Shown here piece after piece: positions 45,901 through 54,299 of a DNA stretch of 64,000 nucleotides. A program made the position numbers and the translations under genes. The notes beneath the pieces are model-generated. The model did no database searches, was not told the origin of the DNA, and worked only from the letters and a program-made list of their open reading frames with translations. Source of the DNA: Amylostereum areolatum (taxonomy: Eukaryota > Basidiomycota > Agaricomycetes > Russulales > Stereaceae); NCBI GenBank assembly GCA_012932865.1, contig SAXG01000033.1:62001-126000 (forward strand), read 5' to 3'. Every line of letters starts with the position of its first letter. Position 1 is the stretch's first letter.

Positions 45901-46685
45901 CTTTCTGCGAGTTCTTGTGCCTTGGTTGCTCTTGCTGTTATCCAAATACCGGGTTCGTTTGCTTCTTTTGCAATCGGCATCGTTTCTACGTCAGTTTTTC
46001 CATGGAATGTTCTGACTATCCTGATATCGGCGAGATCGGAGTTGGATTCGGGGTCTTCTTGTTCTTCTATCGTTGCGTGATGGTTGATCTTCTGTTCTTC
46101 GAATGATTGTAGAGAGTGTTCGTCTTTTCCTTGGATGATCATTGTTTTACTGGTAGTGAAGCACGTACCTGGACATGTTTGTAGTGTAATCTGTCTCTTT
46201 CTCCAATCGATATGAGGATTGTGTTTCTTGAGCCAAGGGGTTCCTAAGATTACTTCGTCTCCTCCCAGGGCTGTGACGAACAATCCTAAGTTTTCGCAGT
46301 GAATTTCTCCGTTGATCCCTTCCATCGTCATTGGAAGGTACACTTTCTGTTTGATCTCTCCTAGAGTGTTCCTAGATCCATCAACGTTATATATCGGTAT
46401 TGGCTTCTTCAGTTGGATCAGATTCATCTTGTGTTTTCGTACGAAATCTGGATGGATCAGGGTGCTGCTTGCTCCGCTATCCAGCAGTGCCTTTGCGGCG
46501 GCTTTACGGAACTTTCCATGAAACGTAACAGGTATATGAATTGATGGAGCGTGCGTTGCCCCATCTTGGTATGACCTTATATACACTGTTCTATTTACGT
46601 CATCTCCTGTTTCCTGCACAGGAGACCGATTTGAGAAGTTCATTGTCTGTGTCCTTTCAACAGCCGCGGTTGAAGGACGATTCAA
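42975..46685 (-). CDS. pol: Pol polyprotein (protease, RT, RNase H, integrase, chromodomain)
   Basis: About 1236 codons in the -1 frame relative to Gag. In order: aspartic protease LLDSGASSTLIHP; reverse transcriptase with YRYLNSITVKN and the active site VVYMDDILIF; RNase H with RIESDASDFAYGA; integrase zinc region HHCC (HDLETIGHPGEM … GCPVCQ); integrase core with TSDFITDLP and the YHPQTDGETERVNQ block; a GPF module (KRFGPFKIEKV); and a C-terminal chromodomain (HYFVKWKGYPDSGNTWEP). The chromodomain and Ty3/gypsy domain order place it among chromoviruses. No in-frame stop is seen. The annotated start is simply where the frame opens. Confidence 0.95.
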   Translation of the reverse strand: MNRPSTAAVERTQTMNFSNRSPVQETGDDVNRTVYIRSYQDGATHAPSIHIPVTFHGKFRKAAAKALLDSGASSTLIHPDFVRKHKMNLIQLKKPIPIYNVDGSRNTLGEIKQKVYLPMTMEGINGEIHCENLGLFVTALGGDEVILGTPWLKKHNPHIDWRKRQITLQTCPGTCFTTSKTMIIQGKDEHSLQSFEEQKINHHATIEEQEDPESNSDLADIRIVRTFHGKTDVETMPIAKEANEPGIWITARATKAQELAERAAIGEKKKTLDEMIPSNYKQYQKVFEKKASERFPISRPWDHAIDLTEGWKPRNCKVYPMTVPERKELDTFIDEHLRKGYIRESKSEISSPFFFIKKKDGSLRPVQDYRYLNSITVKNEYPIPLISDLIDKLKGAKIFSKLDLRWGYNNVRIKEGDQWKAAFKTNRGLFEPMVMFFGLTNSPATFQAMMNALFKELIDTGKVVVYMDDILIFTETLDEHRKLMKEALQLLERNDLFLKPEKCFFEQPSIEYLGVIITHNKVQMDPVKVQGLAEWPTLRKVKEVQSFLGFGNFYRRFIKDYSKIARPLFQLTKKDHEWNWTAECERTFERLKREFTSSPILIMPDENKPFRIESDASDFAYGAILSQPDEIERWHPVAYLSKSLSPAEQNYEIYDKELLGVVKALEHWRHYLEGANHKVEIWTDHKNLEYFTTAQKLNRRQARWSLYLSRFDYTLVHKPGSTNKADGLSRRPDHKEDIPDNDDRILLHPSVFRARATGRGTVEAVGDKELLKELRNFSHLDDEVWTALDTIKRSGPRTLAKGIENWNFENDLIIRKGKIYVPQNLELRRMILKSHHDLETIGHPGEMKTLELVQRNFWWPKMISFVKGYVQGCPVCQSTKNVTHPAKHPLQPTEIPERPWETITSDFITDLPISNGFDSINVVVDRFTKTAVFTPCQKTINAEETADLLIDNVYRRFGLWKRMISDRGPQFASKVFQSICESLGVISSLSTAYHPQTDGETERVNQELEQYLRAFCNGDQTNWAKLLPKAEFAHNIRQHSATKASPFELLHGYQPVFNPAIPTDPRIPTAEERIKNFKDAWDNAEASLEIAAKLMKMQHDQTSTLRDQLKQGDQVWLDGKNLNTVYPKTKLAPKRFGPFKIEKVIGPVTYRLELPAKWKIHPVFHAALLIPFKETEQYGEAYEKPPPELVNDEELYELETIIASKLDKRYSEPLHYFVKWKGYPDSGNTWEPASNL

Positions 46686-48001
46686 AAACCCTGATTGTCT
46701 TTGAACATGTTGGCAGTGCGTGCGAACGTTTCACTGTCCATCTTGTTCACAAGCTTGGTGATCTGATCAATCGGGGATTCTTCCTCTGTTAAGTTCGTCG
46801 TTCGTGCATTGATCGTTGTTTGGGTACGTTTCTCTGGGCAGTTCCTGGAGATATGTCCTGGTTTCCGACAATAGAAGCACGATCCCGATTTCTGAAGTTC
46901 TGTACGTTCTTGCGGGGTAAGGCGTCTGAAGCTTCGGTTGTTGTTTACGGTCTGAGCGGCTCTGGCGGTAGTAACATTCCCTTTATTCCCGTTTCCTCTT
47001 CGGAATGGGACGTACGGCTGCGGTTTCTTGTATAGGAGGGTGAGATCACTCGTCGGGTTCATTGGTCTCGTATAATGTCGTTGGAATGCTTGAGCTTCTC
47101 GCCAGTTATTATCGATGCGCAGTGCGAGTTCATACCATTCGTCGATATCGTTCGAGATGTGATCTCTCTTGAGAATCTCGACTACTATATCGTTGCGCAG
47201 TCCTCTCTTGAATTGGTCGATCAATGCTTTATGATCGTAACCGGCTTCCATAGCATAGTCTCTAAAGACCGTGATGTAATCTTTGGTTTCCATAGTGCCT
47301 TGTTCCAGGCGCTGTATGTTGAATCTAGCGTCTCTTCCGGGGTCTATTTCTCCAAAGGTTTCTAAGAAGTAGTCACGGAATCCCGTCCATGGAAGATGCA
47401 TTTCTGGATCTATGCCGCGCTCTCGTATCTTATCGATCTTGCTTATTAAGAGGGACGCCCAGTGAAGGGCGGGTCCATCTGTGAGATGCGAGAGTACAAA
47501 GGTTATCTTACGCATGTTGGTTTTGTATGCGTTGGGGAATGCTATGAAGCGGAGTACGCATTGTTCAACGAATTTTGCTGCCTTCGCTCGGTCTCTTCCG
47601 TCGTATACTCCTAGTGCGTTCAGTTTGAATCCTTTGTCTTTGTCTTCGGGTTTAGATCCAATTGTTCCTGTTCCTCCCGGTGGTGAATGCCATGGTGGGT
47701 GTCTCGGTCCTTCCGGAAGATCTGCGGTTGCTCCTCTTCCGAATACATAGTCCTGAACCTTTTTTCCTTTCTCATTATCAGCTGATCGGTCGGAAGGCGA
47801 TGATGGTCGCGGTGATGGTGCTTTCCATCCTATTGGTTCGCCTAAACCGAATCCTATGGGGAATCGAGTCTTATGTCTTGGTTTCGCGGGATCGGCTGGT
47901 GTTGGAGTTGCAGGCGTCTGGAGCGGTATATTAGTTTCTCCAGGGGGGACATTGCTAAGTGTGGCGGCGGGGTTGGGTATCGAGGTGGTAGTGTCTCCCA
48001 T
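46682..48001 (-). CDS. gag: Gag polyprotein of the LTR element
   Basis: 439 aa from the ATG at 48001. The middle is a retrotransposon Gag (capsid-like) domain: KAAKFVEQCVLRFIAFPNAY, ALHWASLLI, the FRDYFLETFGEIDPGRDA block and YRDYA-type helices. Near the C-terminus is a nucleocapsid zinc knuckle CFYCRKPGHISRNC. It packages the RNA genome. The stop TGA at 46684-46682 overlaps the start of the pol frame and is preceded by a slippery heptamer. The same frame is open far upstream of the ATG. Confidence 0.92.
   Translation of the reverse strand: MGDTTTSIPNPAATLSNVPPGETNIPLQTPATPTPADPAKPRHKTRFPIGFGLGEPIGWKAPSPRPSSPSDRSADNEKGKKVQDYVFGRGATADLPEGPRHPPWHSPPGGTGTIGSKPEDKDKGFKLNALGVYDGRDRAKAAKFVEQCVLRFIAFPNAYKTNMRKITFVLSHLTDGPALHWASLLISKIDKIRERGIDPEMHLPWTGFRDYFLETFGEIDPGRDARFNIQRLEQGTMETKDYITVFRDYAMEAGYDHKALIDQFKRGLRNDIVVEILKRDHISNDIDEWYELALRIDNNWREAQAFQRHYTRPMNPTSDLTLLYKKPQPYVPFRRGNGNKGNVTTARAAQTVNNNRSFRRLTPQERTELQKSGSCFYCRKPGHISRNCPEKRTQTTINARTTNLTEEESPIDQITKLVNKMDSETFARTANMFKDNQGF
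46685..46691 (-). promoter_or_regulatory. Candidate -1 ribosomal frameshift site, gag to pol
   Basis: On the minus strand the Gag frame ends CAG GGT TTT TGA. G_GGT_TTT is a canonical X_XXY_YYZ slippery heptamer, directly before the stop. A -1 slip continues as TTG AAT CGT in the pol frame, which has no start codon of its own at this point. Confidence 0.7.
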
Positions 48002-48808
48002 TGTCGTGACGTTCTCTGGTCTTCCGAATAGGTTTCCTTGTCTTCCTTTTCTGGTTTCGAAGATGTCTTTGTCTGATTTAATTGATGGAGATCTTGTTGA
48101 TTCTTCTGTATGTCTTTCCGTTTCTGCTGCGCTCGATGGGCTGCCTTCTCGACTTCTTCCGGAATCGGACTTAATTTGGGGGTTTGATACAGTTCTCTTA
48201 GGTTCTGGCGCGGTTTCTTCTGGAGGTTGTGTGCCTGCTGCGGGTTCTTGAGGATGCTGGAGTTCGGTTTGAGGGTTCTGTGGTTCGGTTGTCGTGTCGG
48301 CTGTGTCGGTATCGGGATCAAATTCCCAGTAGTCCTTAATATTCCCGGTGTAAGGTTTCTCTTCGACTTTCTGTGCGTCCGGGTGTTTCCAGAGTTCTTC
48401 TGATGAGAGGGGCCCGATATGAGGTCTTGAATAATCTGGGCGCTTCCAATGTGAATTGTCGTAGCTTCCGTCTTCCTTTTCTCTTTTGGATCTATCTTTG
48501 AAGTATTCTGCTGCTGGGGGAAGGTTGTATCTGTATATGGGTGGGTTCCACTGGTATGCGTATGTCCCTTTGCTTTCTTTCGCAACGAGGGTTCCGTCGT
48601 AGTAAAAAAGGAGATGATAGGGGTCAAATGTCCAGCGATGATCTTCGTTTCCGTTAGGGAAGTCTCGACTGCAGTTTGATTGGAGTTGAGGGATCTCAAA
48701 ATCTGATGGTCTTTTTTCAGCGGGTTGTTCCGCTGACTCCGTGGTGGGTGTTTCGTTTGACGCTCTGCGCCAAACTGTAGGGTGAGCTAGTGTAGAGGAG
48801 AGCTCGTT
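48002..48808 (-). other. AUG-free open frame continuous with Gag
   Basis: From a TAG at 48811-48809, directly inside the 5' LTR, the Gag frame is open for 269 codons before the Gag ATG at 48001. The translation is protein-like, rich in Trp and Tyr (for example TFDPYHLLFYYDGTL and TGNIKDYWEFDPDTD). No ATG occurs on this strand in any frame between the predicted RNA start (~49054) and 48001, about 1.05 kb. It is either a non-AUG-started N-terminal extension of Gag or a long leader purged of AUGs. Confidence 0.6.
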
Positions 48809-48810
48809 CT
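48801..48810 (-). other. Candidate self-primed primer-binding site
   Basis: Two bases inside the 5' LTR the minus strand reads AGAACGAGCT, a perfect 10-nt complement of the predicted RNA 5' end (AGCTCGTTCT, 49054-49045). Tf1/sushi-type chromoviruses prime minus-strand DNA with the 5' end of their own RNA in this way. No tRNA-like TGG…CCA match was noticed here. Confidence 0.5.
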
Positions 48811-48812
48811 AG

Positions 48813-49353
48813 TGTTAAGGACGGTCCTTATCACGTGACAAGCGACTCAGGCTACAGTACTCTTACGCGTGAGAGGTGGGATCAGGTGATCCAGACGTCT
48901 CGGTTTATACGAAGGTGAAGGTCGATAGATAAAGCAGTAAGTCTTCGCGGAAGACTTAGGCGAGCCTATCGACTTAGTATGCTTAGGATTCTCTTTAGTG
49001 CTTAAGAGGAGGTTCTTATTCAGAACAGTCCTGTATTTACAAAGAGAACGAGCTGAGGAATGGCTCGTTCGATGAGCCTCCTTTTATAAGAAAGGAGGTC
49101 GAGTAAATATATGTACATTGAGCGACGGTCGCATCAAGTATCTACGGGAATAAGACTGTGGCACCGTCGTGGCTATGCCGTTGAGACGGTGACGATCTGT
49201 GGCACTGTCGTCGGGATGGTGACGATCTGTGGCACTGTCGTCGTCGCGTCGTTGAGACGGTTACGAACTGGGGCATAGTCATAATCCGTCGTTTAGCGAC
49301 GTCCTTCCTAGTAATGGCAATGGAAAATGAAGTACCTTGGACAAGTTGTAACA
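48813..49353 (-). repeat. 5' LTR (element sense)
   Basis: 541 bp copy of the LTR at 39078-39618, offset 9735 bp, with one mismatch seen by eye. It supplies the promoter for the minus-strand transcript. Confidence 0.97.
49045..49088 (-). promoter_or_regulatory. LTR core promoter and predicted transcript start
   Basis: On the minus strand TATAAAA (49088-49082) is followed 34 bp later by AGCTCGTTCT (49054-49045). That spacing predicts the RNA 5' end at or just before the 10-mer, which is also the complement of the sequence just inside the LTR. Confidence 0.55.
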
Positions 49354-49421
49354 CCTACAGTGCGTTTTTTAGCTTTCGGAAAAACTCAGTGTGTATGCTT
49401 TTTGTCTGCCTAAAGACATAG

Positions 49422-50260
49422 AATAACGAGAGCAATGAAAGAATCCCGGGTCGGTTCATCGTCGAATCGGTGAGCCCACCCAATTTTGCTCCCCCGAGCG
49501 CTCTTTTCCCGACCACCCTCTGCATATTCAGTGGCCATTCTTGCTGTGGCTTCCGGTGGGAATTTTGTCCTTCGGGCGGAGAAGAATATTGCTCACAGCG
49601 AAATAGAAATCACTGCAATGGTTCCGCTGGGAGCAAGAGAAAAGGCGAATCATCGATGCCCAATTATACACAGGCTGTCTTCGGGAAGTTAAACGGAAAG
49701 TGGCCGAAGGAGTTGCCAAGCCATCCATGTCTCTCAAGCTTCTGGAGGAATCCTCCTCGAGCGGCCTGAGCGAAATGGAGATGGCTTATGCTGCCGCGGG
49801 CCCCTTCAGCGCGGGGATTCCTACGGTATGTCTTAGTTTCAACCCCAACAAATGCCCCCCCCCCTGACCACGACATCCACGCAGATGCTATCTTCGCTGG
49901 AGGTGTTCCTCCGTGAGTCACCCATTATTGTCTTTAGACATGAAGCCCACCTCCTCCCAAAACAGTCGCCATGGTACTCCATCCGGAATGTGTTCGCAAG
50001 GCTCAGGAAGAACTGGATCACGTTGTCGGGCAGCTTCGAATGCCTACCTTTGAAGACGAGCCTTCGTTGCCGTACGTGCATGCTCTGATCAAGGAGACCA
50101 TGAGGTATGAAATGGTACGCAATACCCAATGCCCATCTGACAATGTGTTCTCCAGGTGGAGAGTCATCACGCCCACCGCTGTAGCCCACGCTACGATTGC
50201 TGAGGATGTGTACGACGGATACACGATCCCGGCCGGCACCACTGTCTACGCGAACGTCTT
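49422..50260 (+). CDS. P450 fragment 3: exons 7-11 (helix F to beta-1)
   Basis: Exon 7 reads NERIPGRFIVES, exon 8 LQWFRWEQEKRRIIDAQLY to the I-helix region ending FSAGIPT, exon 9 MLSSLEVFL, exon 10 the J/K helices with LHPECVRKAQEELD and IKETMR, and exon 11 WRVITPTAVAHATIAEDVYDG. The donor at 50261 (GTAAGT) opens the intron that holds the Helitron. Confidence 0.87.
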
Positions 50261-50283
50261 GTAAGTCCCACTTATTTCTTTCA

Positions 50284-52512
50284 CTAGCAGATACCCGTGC
50301 TTCGCACGGCATGTTTCAATGCAAGAACCTCTGGAGAACAAATTATCATATTCATAAGGTTCACAGTCCCGTTATGCCCGTGGGCCAGTACCCACCGTGG
50401 CATGCAACTTCTTCCCGTTCCTCCTCCTCCCGTGGGCCCGCTCCCCCCGTGGGCCAGTGCCCCCCCTCCCCCTATTGTTGACAGCCCCGCCTCTGCACCC
50501 TTCATTTATTGCGTAGCCCATGGAATGGAGCTACCGGCCTCTATGGCCCCCTCCCCCTCCTGCCCCGAACCCCTTGTTGCCTTTCTCTACTTAATATTAT
50601 GGGTTAGGAATTTCCCCACGCCACTAACCCTAACCCCATCACCCACACTGGTACCCCATTCGGGTTCCCCCTTAGCCCGTGCTTGTTTTGTAGTAGATTT
50701 GAATAAAAATGTACTTTTGACCGAAAACATCTAAAATAAGCGAAAGGGTAGCCAAGAAACATTGCGAAGCCGAGTCGCCGAGTCGCCGATCACAGGGTCC
50801 GGCGCCTAGTTTGGCAGCCCAACCTGTACCCACTTGAGTATATATATACATTACCCGTGCTATTTATTCTCCAGTGGCTTGATCAGTTGGTTATAAGTAC
50901 AGGTGTTGCTGGAATGTTCGAGAAATGACTACACACTTGGCTAGTACGCGCGTCTCGCGGATGAGCAAGCTTTGTCACTTGTGTTTGTCTTGTCTTATGT
51001 CTTATGTCACGTGACACAAACAGGTTCCTTTATATTATTAAGGACTAGCATAGACCCATGCATTGCACTCATTCAAGTAGCAAGGCTGTGGTGATTGTAT
51101 TCAAATAAGCAACAAATAAGCATAACTAAGTACTAAGCATGAAGTGTAGAAGATTCAACTCGCAGTCCGATAGTAGGAAAACTGTAGCCGGGATGCCTAG
51201 AGGGGTTTGTGACGGTCCCAAATGCTCTCGCTCGTGTCGGGCTCTCTTGGCAACCTGCCATTTCGATAGCAGAGTGGGTTGTTCTGTTCCTTGAGGGTTC
51301 AGAGCTGGAGTCCTTGGGGGCGTAGGAAGCAAGTCGCTGAGGGCCGAGTAGGCCTGCGAATATGCAATGTCGATGAGGACATATCACCTGTGATATGGAT
51401 AACAAAAGGATCAGTAAAGCCTTTACTATCACATTGATTGATACTGTATGCACGTACCATCTATGAAAGCTCCGTTCGAGGCTTGCTGGTTGGTTGGGTT
51501 CTTGCATTATCGTGTCGCCTGTCGTTGATTCGGACGTGGACGACACAATACAATGCTGTTGCGGACCTTCAGGATCCTGAGGATGTCGTTGTGCTCGCAC
51601 TCAAGACCGGCGGTGGCCAATGGCGTCAGCCGAGGAAAGCTGTAGACAACAATATAGTAAGCAAGGACATTGATCAGTTTGTTAAGGTCAGTCATACCTG
51701 GACGGCCGTGTTCTCGTTCGCTTGCGAGGAGGTTGAATGGGCACTGTTTCTGGGGGCTGCATCTTGGACGGAATCAGTGGACCTGCGTTCCTGCTCGGTG
51801 CACCATCCCAATGGCCAGCCAATGTCACCCCCAACTCGCATAGATTCTTCTGCACAAATAGTACATGTCAGTTCGTCTCGCAAGAGAGAAAGAAAATGCG
51901 CACATGATCCAGATGAATGCACCGAGATGCACTGGATGCAGATGACAGGGTGTGCTGTACTGTGTCGTGTCGGGTCGTGTCGTGTCGTACATCACTCGAG
52001 CTCGGGACCACCACGCCTCATCCGAGCACCGAGGAAATTTCCCGAAAAATCTCTAGATATATAAATAAATCCAATCAGGGGGGGTGGGAGCGACGCGGTC
52101 ATCGTGACCGAAGCGACAAAACACGTCCGTGTTGCTGCACAAACATTGCTTTGGAGGAAAATTGATTTGAATTTGTTTTCTGATATACAAAGTAAAAGGT
52201 ATAAGTAGGGCTGTGCCATGGAGGCTACTTTGACGCTAACGGCGGTGCGTAGAGGTGCCATAGAGAGTGGGAAGGTATGACGGTGGCCAAGTACGTGGTG
52301 GAGGTCAAGACGAAGAGCGACGCGGCGACCCGGCCGACGCGCAAGCCTAGGATGACGCAAGCAGCCACGTGCATTTGTCAACGCGACCTGTCACGTGTCG
52401 CGTTACGATGACGTGGCTGTTGTCCCACAACCAATCAGAAAGCTCACTTGTCTCGCGGTTTGTGTCGTGACGTGACGCAGCGCTCCACCGCGTCTCTCTT
52501 TGTATTAAAGGA
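50284..52512 (-). mobile_element. Non-autonomous Helitron-like element in a P450 intron
   Basis: Read on the minus strand it begins TCCTTTAATACAAAGAGAGA at 52512 and ends with a 15-nt hairpin CCGTGCGAAGCACGG, then GGTATCTG-like spacer and CTAG at 50284. A 3' hairpin near a CTRR end, a 5' TC and insertion between A and T (50283 A, 52513 T) without duplication are the Helitron hallmarks. Removing it leaves a 55-bp intron (GTAAGT…CATAG), the normal size here. No Rep/helicase frame is present; inside are only short frames of unknown origin. Confidence 0.72.
51045..51075 (-). repeat. Second, degenerate Helitron-like 3' end
   Basis: On the minus strand AGTGCAATGCATGGGTCTATGCTAG aligns with the outer end (hairpin, spacer, CTAG followed by T) with several changes in the hairpin. 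It lies 761 bp inside the outer 3' end, in the same orientation. Confidence 0.6.
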
Positions 52513-52544
52513 TGAGTATATTCCCCTGATAACGTTTCTCATAG

Positions 52545-52982
52545 CGTGATATCCAAGGATCCCGATATGTTCCCCGAACCCGAAAGATTTCGCCCCGAAC
52601 GATTCATAGAGACCTCGGACCCCCGCTTGCTGGACTTCGAGCTGCCTTATGGATTCGGACGCCGTGTGTGCCCCGGACGATTTGTCGCGAACCAGACCTT
52701 GTTCATCGCTATTGCGAGGTTCGTCGATTTTTCCACAGGATCAGATTGTGCGGCGGTGCTTGACTCTTCATGACATGTAGGACGTTGTGGGCATTCCAGA
52801 TTTCGCCTGTTGCTGATTCTATGGGTAAACCAGTCCTTCCTGACCCTGACGCATTCACAAGTGGTCTCGCGAGGAGGCCGCTTCCTTTCGAATGCGTGCT
52901 TCGCCCTCGAAACGGCGATATCAGCAAGATTATACTTGCAGACGCCGCTCACGCCGACGTTGCTTTACAAGAATGGGCATGA
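52545..52982 (+). CDS. P450 fragment 4: exons 12-13 (haem-binding region to stop)
   Basis: Exon 12 carries SKDPDMFPEPERFRPERF and the haem-binding loop FGRRVCPGRF with its cysteine ligand. Exon 13 runs from RTLWAFQISP to the stop at 52980-52982. Converges on the membrane-protein gene 146 bp away. Confidence 0.9.
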
Positions 52983-53128
52983 TTAGTCCGTACCCACTCG
53001 CACTCAAACATCTCGGCATCCCGTCCACTGTATTGACCAGTACGATGTATATAACATTATCGATCATATGCCCATGATAGCCTGAACCGCGGGACAGACA
53101 CTGCACAAGTACACCGATGATCTGTGAG

Positions 53129-53988
53129 CTAGATGCGGTTGGCGACCAGAGGAAAAACACTGTAGTTTTATGTCAGCACCGAATGCAAAAGCAGGGCTCT
53201 GAGGGTGACATACCCAAGAGCATCGCTTGTCGTGACTACAACCGCCCAGATGAATGGGACCCATCTGCAAGCCATACATCAATCGGCATCCTCGGTATAT
53301 GAAAACACGCTCACGTTGACATGTTGTACTTCGCGGCGGTGTATACGCCAGCCAATATATAACCCAGCACAAGACTCTGCACGAACGCAGTGGCTATATT
53401 TGCAATCCCAAACACGACGAACGCCAGAAACGCAGTCACAGCGCGCGAACGATGGACGTTCCTCTGGGGCTTCGGACGGGATGGGGGCGTGGCGGATGCG
53501 ATGTCAGATTGGGAGGGCAATATCGCGTATTTATTGGACTGGGGTACTTGAAGGTGGATGGTGGAGGACATGCGAGGGTTGGCGAAGGCGGGTGAGAGGT
53601 TAGACATTGGACTGAGGGAGGCCAGAGGAATGCCCGGAGAATATGGTTGCACGGGAGGTACACGGTCTTCGTCGGCCTCGGGGAGAGTATCTTCTGCAGA
53701 GCAAGGGCGTGAGGGCGGGTATATGATGTTCACGACGGCGATGGAGCCGCCGATGAAAAAGAGAGGGGCATGAAGCACCACCATCCAAAAGAACGTGAAA
53801 CGGAAAACATCTGTGTGTTTTGTCAGGACTAAACTGTTCGTCGCATGACGAGGTTACGTACCGCCCGCCCCGGTCAGATATTTCCCATGAGGATGTATAG
53901 GCTCTCCATTCTCGAACTTGCGAAGTTCGATGAGGGGGTTGTAGAGGGACGGCCACGGGGGCGTTCCCGGGTTTGGCTTCCAGCCCAT
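53129..53988 (-). CDS. Fungal integral membrane protein, unknown function
   Basis: Exons on the minus strand 53862-53988, 53315-53810, 53214-53264 and 53129-53159 join in phase to 234 aa. It starts [22 protein letters not shown], a conserved opening of a fungal membrane-protein family. Then come [22 protein letters not shown] (TM1-2), a Pro/Ser-rich loop, [20 protein letters not shown] (TM3), [20 protein letters not shown], and [10 protein letters not shown] (TM4), ending FPLVANRI. About four membrane spans. I recall similar uncharacterised proteins in many Agaricomycetes and yeasts but know no function. Converges on the P450 gene. Confidence 0.78.
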
Positions 53989-54299
53989 CCAGCACTAACA
54001 GCGCAGGCCCGTAAACTTGTTCTACGTCAGGGACCTACAGCGAGCATTGCAAAGCAGTCGGCTTGCAGGAAGTCGTGGTGGAGATAAACAGAGAAAGATT
54101 GAAGAGGGTGCTACATAAGTACGGCAAGTCACAACTCAAGCGACGGCTGCTAAGCGCTAAGTGCCCGATTCATCGTTCACACCTAAACGCGGTCACGTGT
54201 TGAATAAGAAGTACGTAAGTACGAGCTGATCAGTATCTGAACACATAAGTCCACATGCACTAGAGAGATGAATCAAACACACTCGCAAGACCCACAGCT

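Larger units (their letters stand above)
39078..49353 (-). mobile_element. Ty3/gypsy chromovirus-type LTR retrotransposon, full length
   Basis: 10.3 kb, reading on the minus strand, so the 5' LTR is at 48813-49353. LTRs start TG and end CA and are each 541 bp. A 5-bp CCTAC duplication flanks the element (39073-39077 and 49354-49358). Gene order in element sense: AUG-free leader/extended frame, Gag, Pol (protease, RT, RNase H, integrase, chromodomain), then ORF3, ORF4 and ORF5 before the 3' LTR. All frames are open. It lies in a P450 intron, opposite to the gene's direction. An element of about 10 kb with 3.3 kb after pol is larger than typical fungal chromoviruses. Confidence 0.95.
23965..52982 (+). 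pseudogene. Cytochrome P450 gene split by four mobile elements
   Basis: Haem-thiolate monooxygenase, ER-anchored. Thirteen host exons: 23965-24166, 24230-24271, 24331-24412, 24465-24527 continued at 38700-38709, 38764-38885, 38941-39037, 49422-49469, 49607-49825, 49885-49912, 49966-50104, 50156-50260, 52545-52718, 52781-52982. Together they make 1533 nt (511 codons) without a stop, a normal P450 length. Visible parts: an N-terminal membrane helix (ATLLFILFVSAVFL), the PPGPP hinge, YGDRWRQ..WRK of helix C, an I-helix region AAGPFSAGIPT, KETMR (ExxR), FRPERF and the haem loop FGRRVCPGR. Plavaka element A breaks exon 4; the LTR element and the Helitron lie in introns. The first intron uses a GC donor (GCAAGT). 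The coding sequence shows no decay, so disruption is recent. As it stands the gene should be null unless A is excised. Confidence 0.88.

Noticed and set aside
47854..48699. 281-codon minus-strand frame upstream of Gag
   Set aside because: Low-complexity Lys/Thr/Gln-rich translation. The overlapping Gag-frame translation is far more protein-like, so this is treated as its shadow.
50288..52512. LTR or LINE fragment in the P450 intron
   Set aside because: No terminal direct repeats, RT motifs or poly-A tail; the 3' hairpin plus CTAG, 5' TC and A/T flanks fit a Helitron better.
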